DNA of 64,000 nt from Rosa chinensis (lineage: Eukaryota; Streptophyta; Magnoliopsida; Rosales; Rosaceae). The stretch is from positions 30,192,112-30,256,111 of the forward strand of contig NC_037091.1 in assembly GCF_002994745.2 (NCBI RefSeq), read 5' to 3'. A program made the position numbers and the translations under genes. This document shows positions 62,465 through 64,000 of the stretch, in pieces; the stretch's first letter is position 1, and each line of letters opens with the position of its first letter. The notes under the pieces are model-generated. The model was not told where the DNA came from. It ran no database searches and was given only the letters and a program-made list of their open reading frames with translations.

Positions 62465-64000
62465 TGATAGGATCATAAAATACGATGCTTAGAATGTTCA
62501 ATCCTTTATATTTTATTTGGCTATTTCCTTAAGAAGTCTGTTTTAACTTTGTTATTTTCTTAGTTACTTTGTGAAGCAATCTAAGAGAGAAAGGGAGCTT
62601 TAATGGAGAAATAAAGTCAGCAAACATGAAATACATATGCAAAGGTTGAGGTTTGATCATTCCTTTATCCAAAAATCACATGAGAAACCCATGTAATTTA
62701 TTGAGCAAAACAGTTGCTGCAAATCTGAAAACTGGAAGTTCATAATGAGCTTCTCGGATTGAGTTTTGGAGAGTTTTTCTTGCAATCTTTCGAGTGGACT
62801 ATTGTAATAAGGGCAGGAAATACTTGAAGATAAGATGTTGTACTGCAACATGAGCCCAAGAGTTGGCCAGAAACGTCAACAAGGCAGCAGGAATTCACGC
62901 TCAATAAGGGTTTTCTTGAAGGCAGAATCCAGCAGCTTTGCAGGATGAATTTTGTGAGATCTTTTCTATGACTTTAGGAAGTTTTTCTCCAAGGTGATTG
63001 ATCATTCTAGAAGACATGATGTCATAGAGTATAAACGAATCAAGAACCATCTAGAAACATGACTGCAACAAGTCAATCCTAGTCCAAGAAAGAAGCTTGA
63101 AGAGAAGAAATCAAATCCTATTCCAACTAGGGGAACTTGGCTGTAAATTTCTAGGGCAGCAGTACCGTGAAGTTTTGGAAGGTCTATGACGTCATAATCA
63201 TCAAGGGAAAGTCTTAGAAAAATCCTATAAGATTACGGCTTGATTACGATGACTTGAAATTAATTAATTTATTCCAATTTGTACACTAAGCAAAAGGAAA
63301 CCTCAAGCAACCAATGTTCTAAAAAACGGCCTAGGCGGCGCCTAAGCGCTAGGTGGTAAGGAACCGATTGGATTTTGGCCTAGGCGTTGCCCTTAGGCGC
63401 TGGGCTACTAGGCGTCCGCCTAGGCGGGCTAGGCTAGGTGGGCTAGGCGGTGCCGCTTGGGCGGTGCTAGGAGGCCCTAATTTATTCTATATTATGACTA
63501 TTTTTATATTTATAATTAATTTTTAGACTTTATATATTTTTATTTTATATTATTATAGGTCATAAAAATAATTAAAAAAATAAAAACCGCCTAGTCCCCG
63601 CCTAGGCTCCCCCCTAGACCCCTAGGCGCTAGTCCCCAGCCGGGTCACCGCCTGTCTAGGGCCTAGCATTTTTTAGAACCTTGCAAGCAACTAAGCAAGC
63701 AATTGTAAGCATAGTTGGAGAAGGAAAGTATGGCATGACGTCCCCTATATATAGAGGTCTCTACAAAACAATTCAACACACCACCTTACAAAGCTCTCTC
63801 TCCCAAAAAATCCCTAGTTCATAAGTCTTGAAATCTCAATCTTTCAAGAGCAAAGCCGTGCACTCCATCCACCTTCATCAACATCTATTGCCATGATCTT
63901 GCACCTTGAAGGAGTTCTTGCGTCCAAGGCATCCCAAAAATTGAAGCCTTGGCCATCACCTCCTATTTTTCAGTTTTTACTCTTCTTGTACGTAGAACAA
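62465..64000 (+). repeat. Candidate LTR running off the window end
   Basis: A TGATAGGATCATAAAATACG start (62465), long AT-balanced non-coding sequence, a clear TATA (CCCCTATATATAGAGG) near 63747-63762 and a leader rich in short CT/CA phrases are the layout of a large LTR. The partner and 3' end are outside the window, so this is inference. A hAT MITE is inserted at 63312-63683. Confidence 0.35.
63312..63683. mobile_element. hAT-type MITE, 372 bp, perfect 8-bp TSD
   Basis: TIRs are CAATGTTCTAAAAAACGGCC and inverted CAAGGTTCTAAAAAATGC. TSD CAAGCAAC at 63304-63311 and 63684-63691. Both halves are rich in CCTAGGCG/CGCCTAGG palindromic motifs around an AT-rich core, giving strong foldback potential. 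No coding sequence. Confidence 0.9.

Overview
This is nuclear DNA from a flowering plant. Genes have introns with GT-AG borders, intergenic DNA is AT-rich, and every transposon class seen is plant-typical. The protein families and repeats look eudicot, possibly Rosaceae, but that family-level guess is an impression only. No bacterial, organellar or viral genome features, tRNA, rRNA or CRISPR array were recognised.

Gene-bearing parts. (1) 1-7.1 kb: the 3' part of a cyclin-dependent kinase C gene (CDKC, + strand), convergent with a complete four-exon class III peroxidase gene (- strand) of the Prx61/26 type that lacks the distal catalytic histidine. (2) 15.2 kb: a small predicted secreted protein of unknown family. 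(3) 35.7-38.3 kb: a two-exon gene for an INO80-subunit-D/KANL2-like chromatin protein. (4) 51.0-52.4 kb: an intact single-exon BAHD acyltransferase, with two decayed fragments of the same family at 40.4 and 47.8 kb. An intronless snurportin-1-like pseudogene lies at 29.3-30.4 kb.

The rest is a dense, nested transposon landscape. LTR elements: a 5'-truncated Copia remnant (8.0-11.1 kb, -), a Copia 3' end (17.2 kb, +), a near full-length Copia with 521-bp LTRs (22.05-29.24 kb), a 2-kb non-autonomous element whose only recognisable coding part is an aspartic protease (30.7-32.7 kb), and two large solo LTRs with perfect 5-bp target-site duplications (TSDs; 40.7-43.6 and 48.1-50.8 kb) plus a truncated relative (19.8-21.2 kb). 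DNA elements: three Mutator-like elements with perfect 9-bp TSDs (45.7-47.4, 53.3-55.1, 55.1-56.0 kb), two less complete Mutator-like candidates (11.4 and 43.6-47.7 kb), two hAT-like elements, a 284-bp Helitron, foldback MITEs and a 4.9-kb non-autonomous CACTA element.

The most notable theme is gene-fragment capture. Separate elements carry pieces resembling WRNIP1, CDC6, acid phosphatase, an F-box protein, the neddylation factor DCN1, and a conserved but unidentified protein. One Mutator-like element sits in one copy of a tandem duplication whose second copy still shows the empty site. These elements are the best candidates for new chimeric transcripts or small-RNA sources. No wholly new biochemical system was found.
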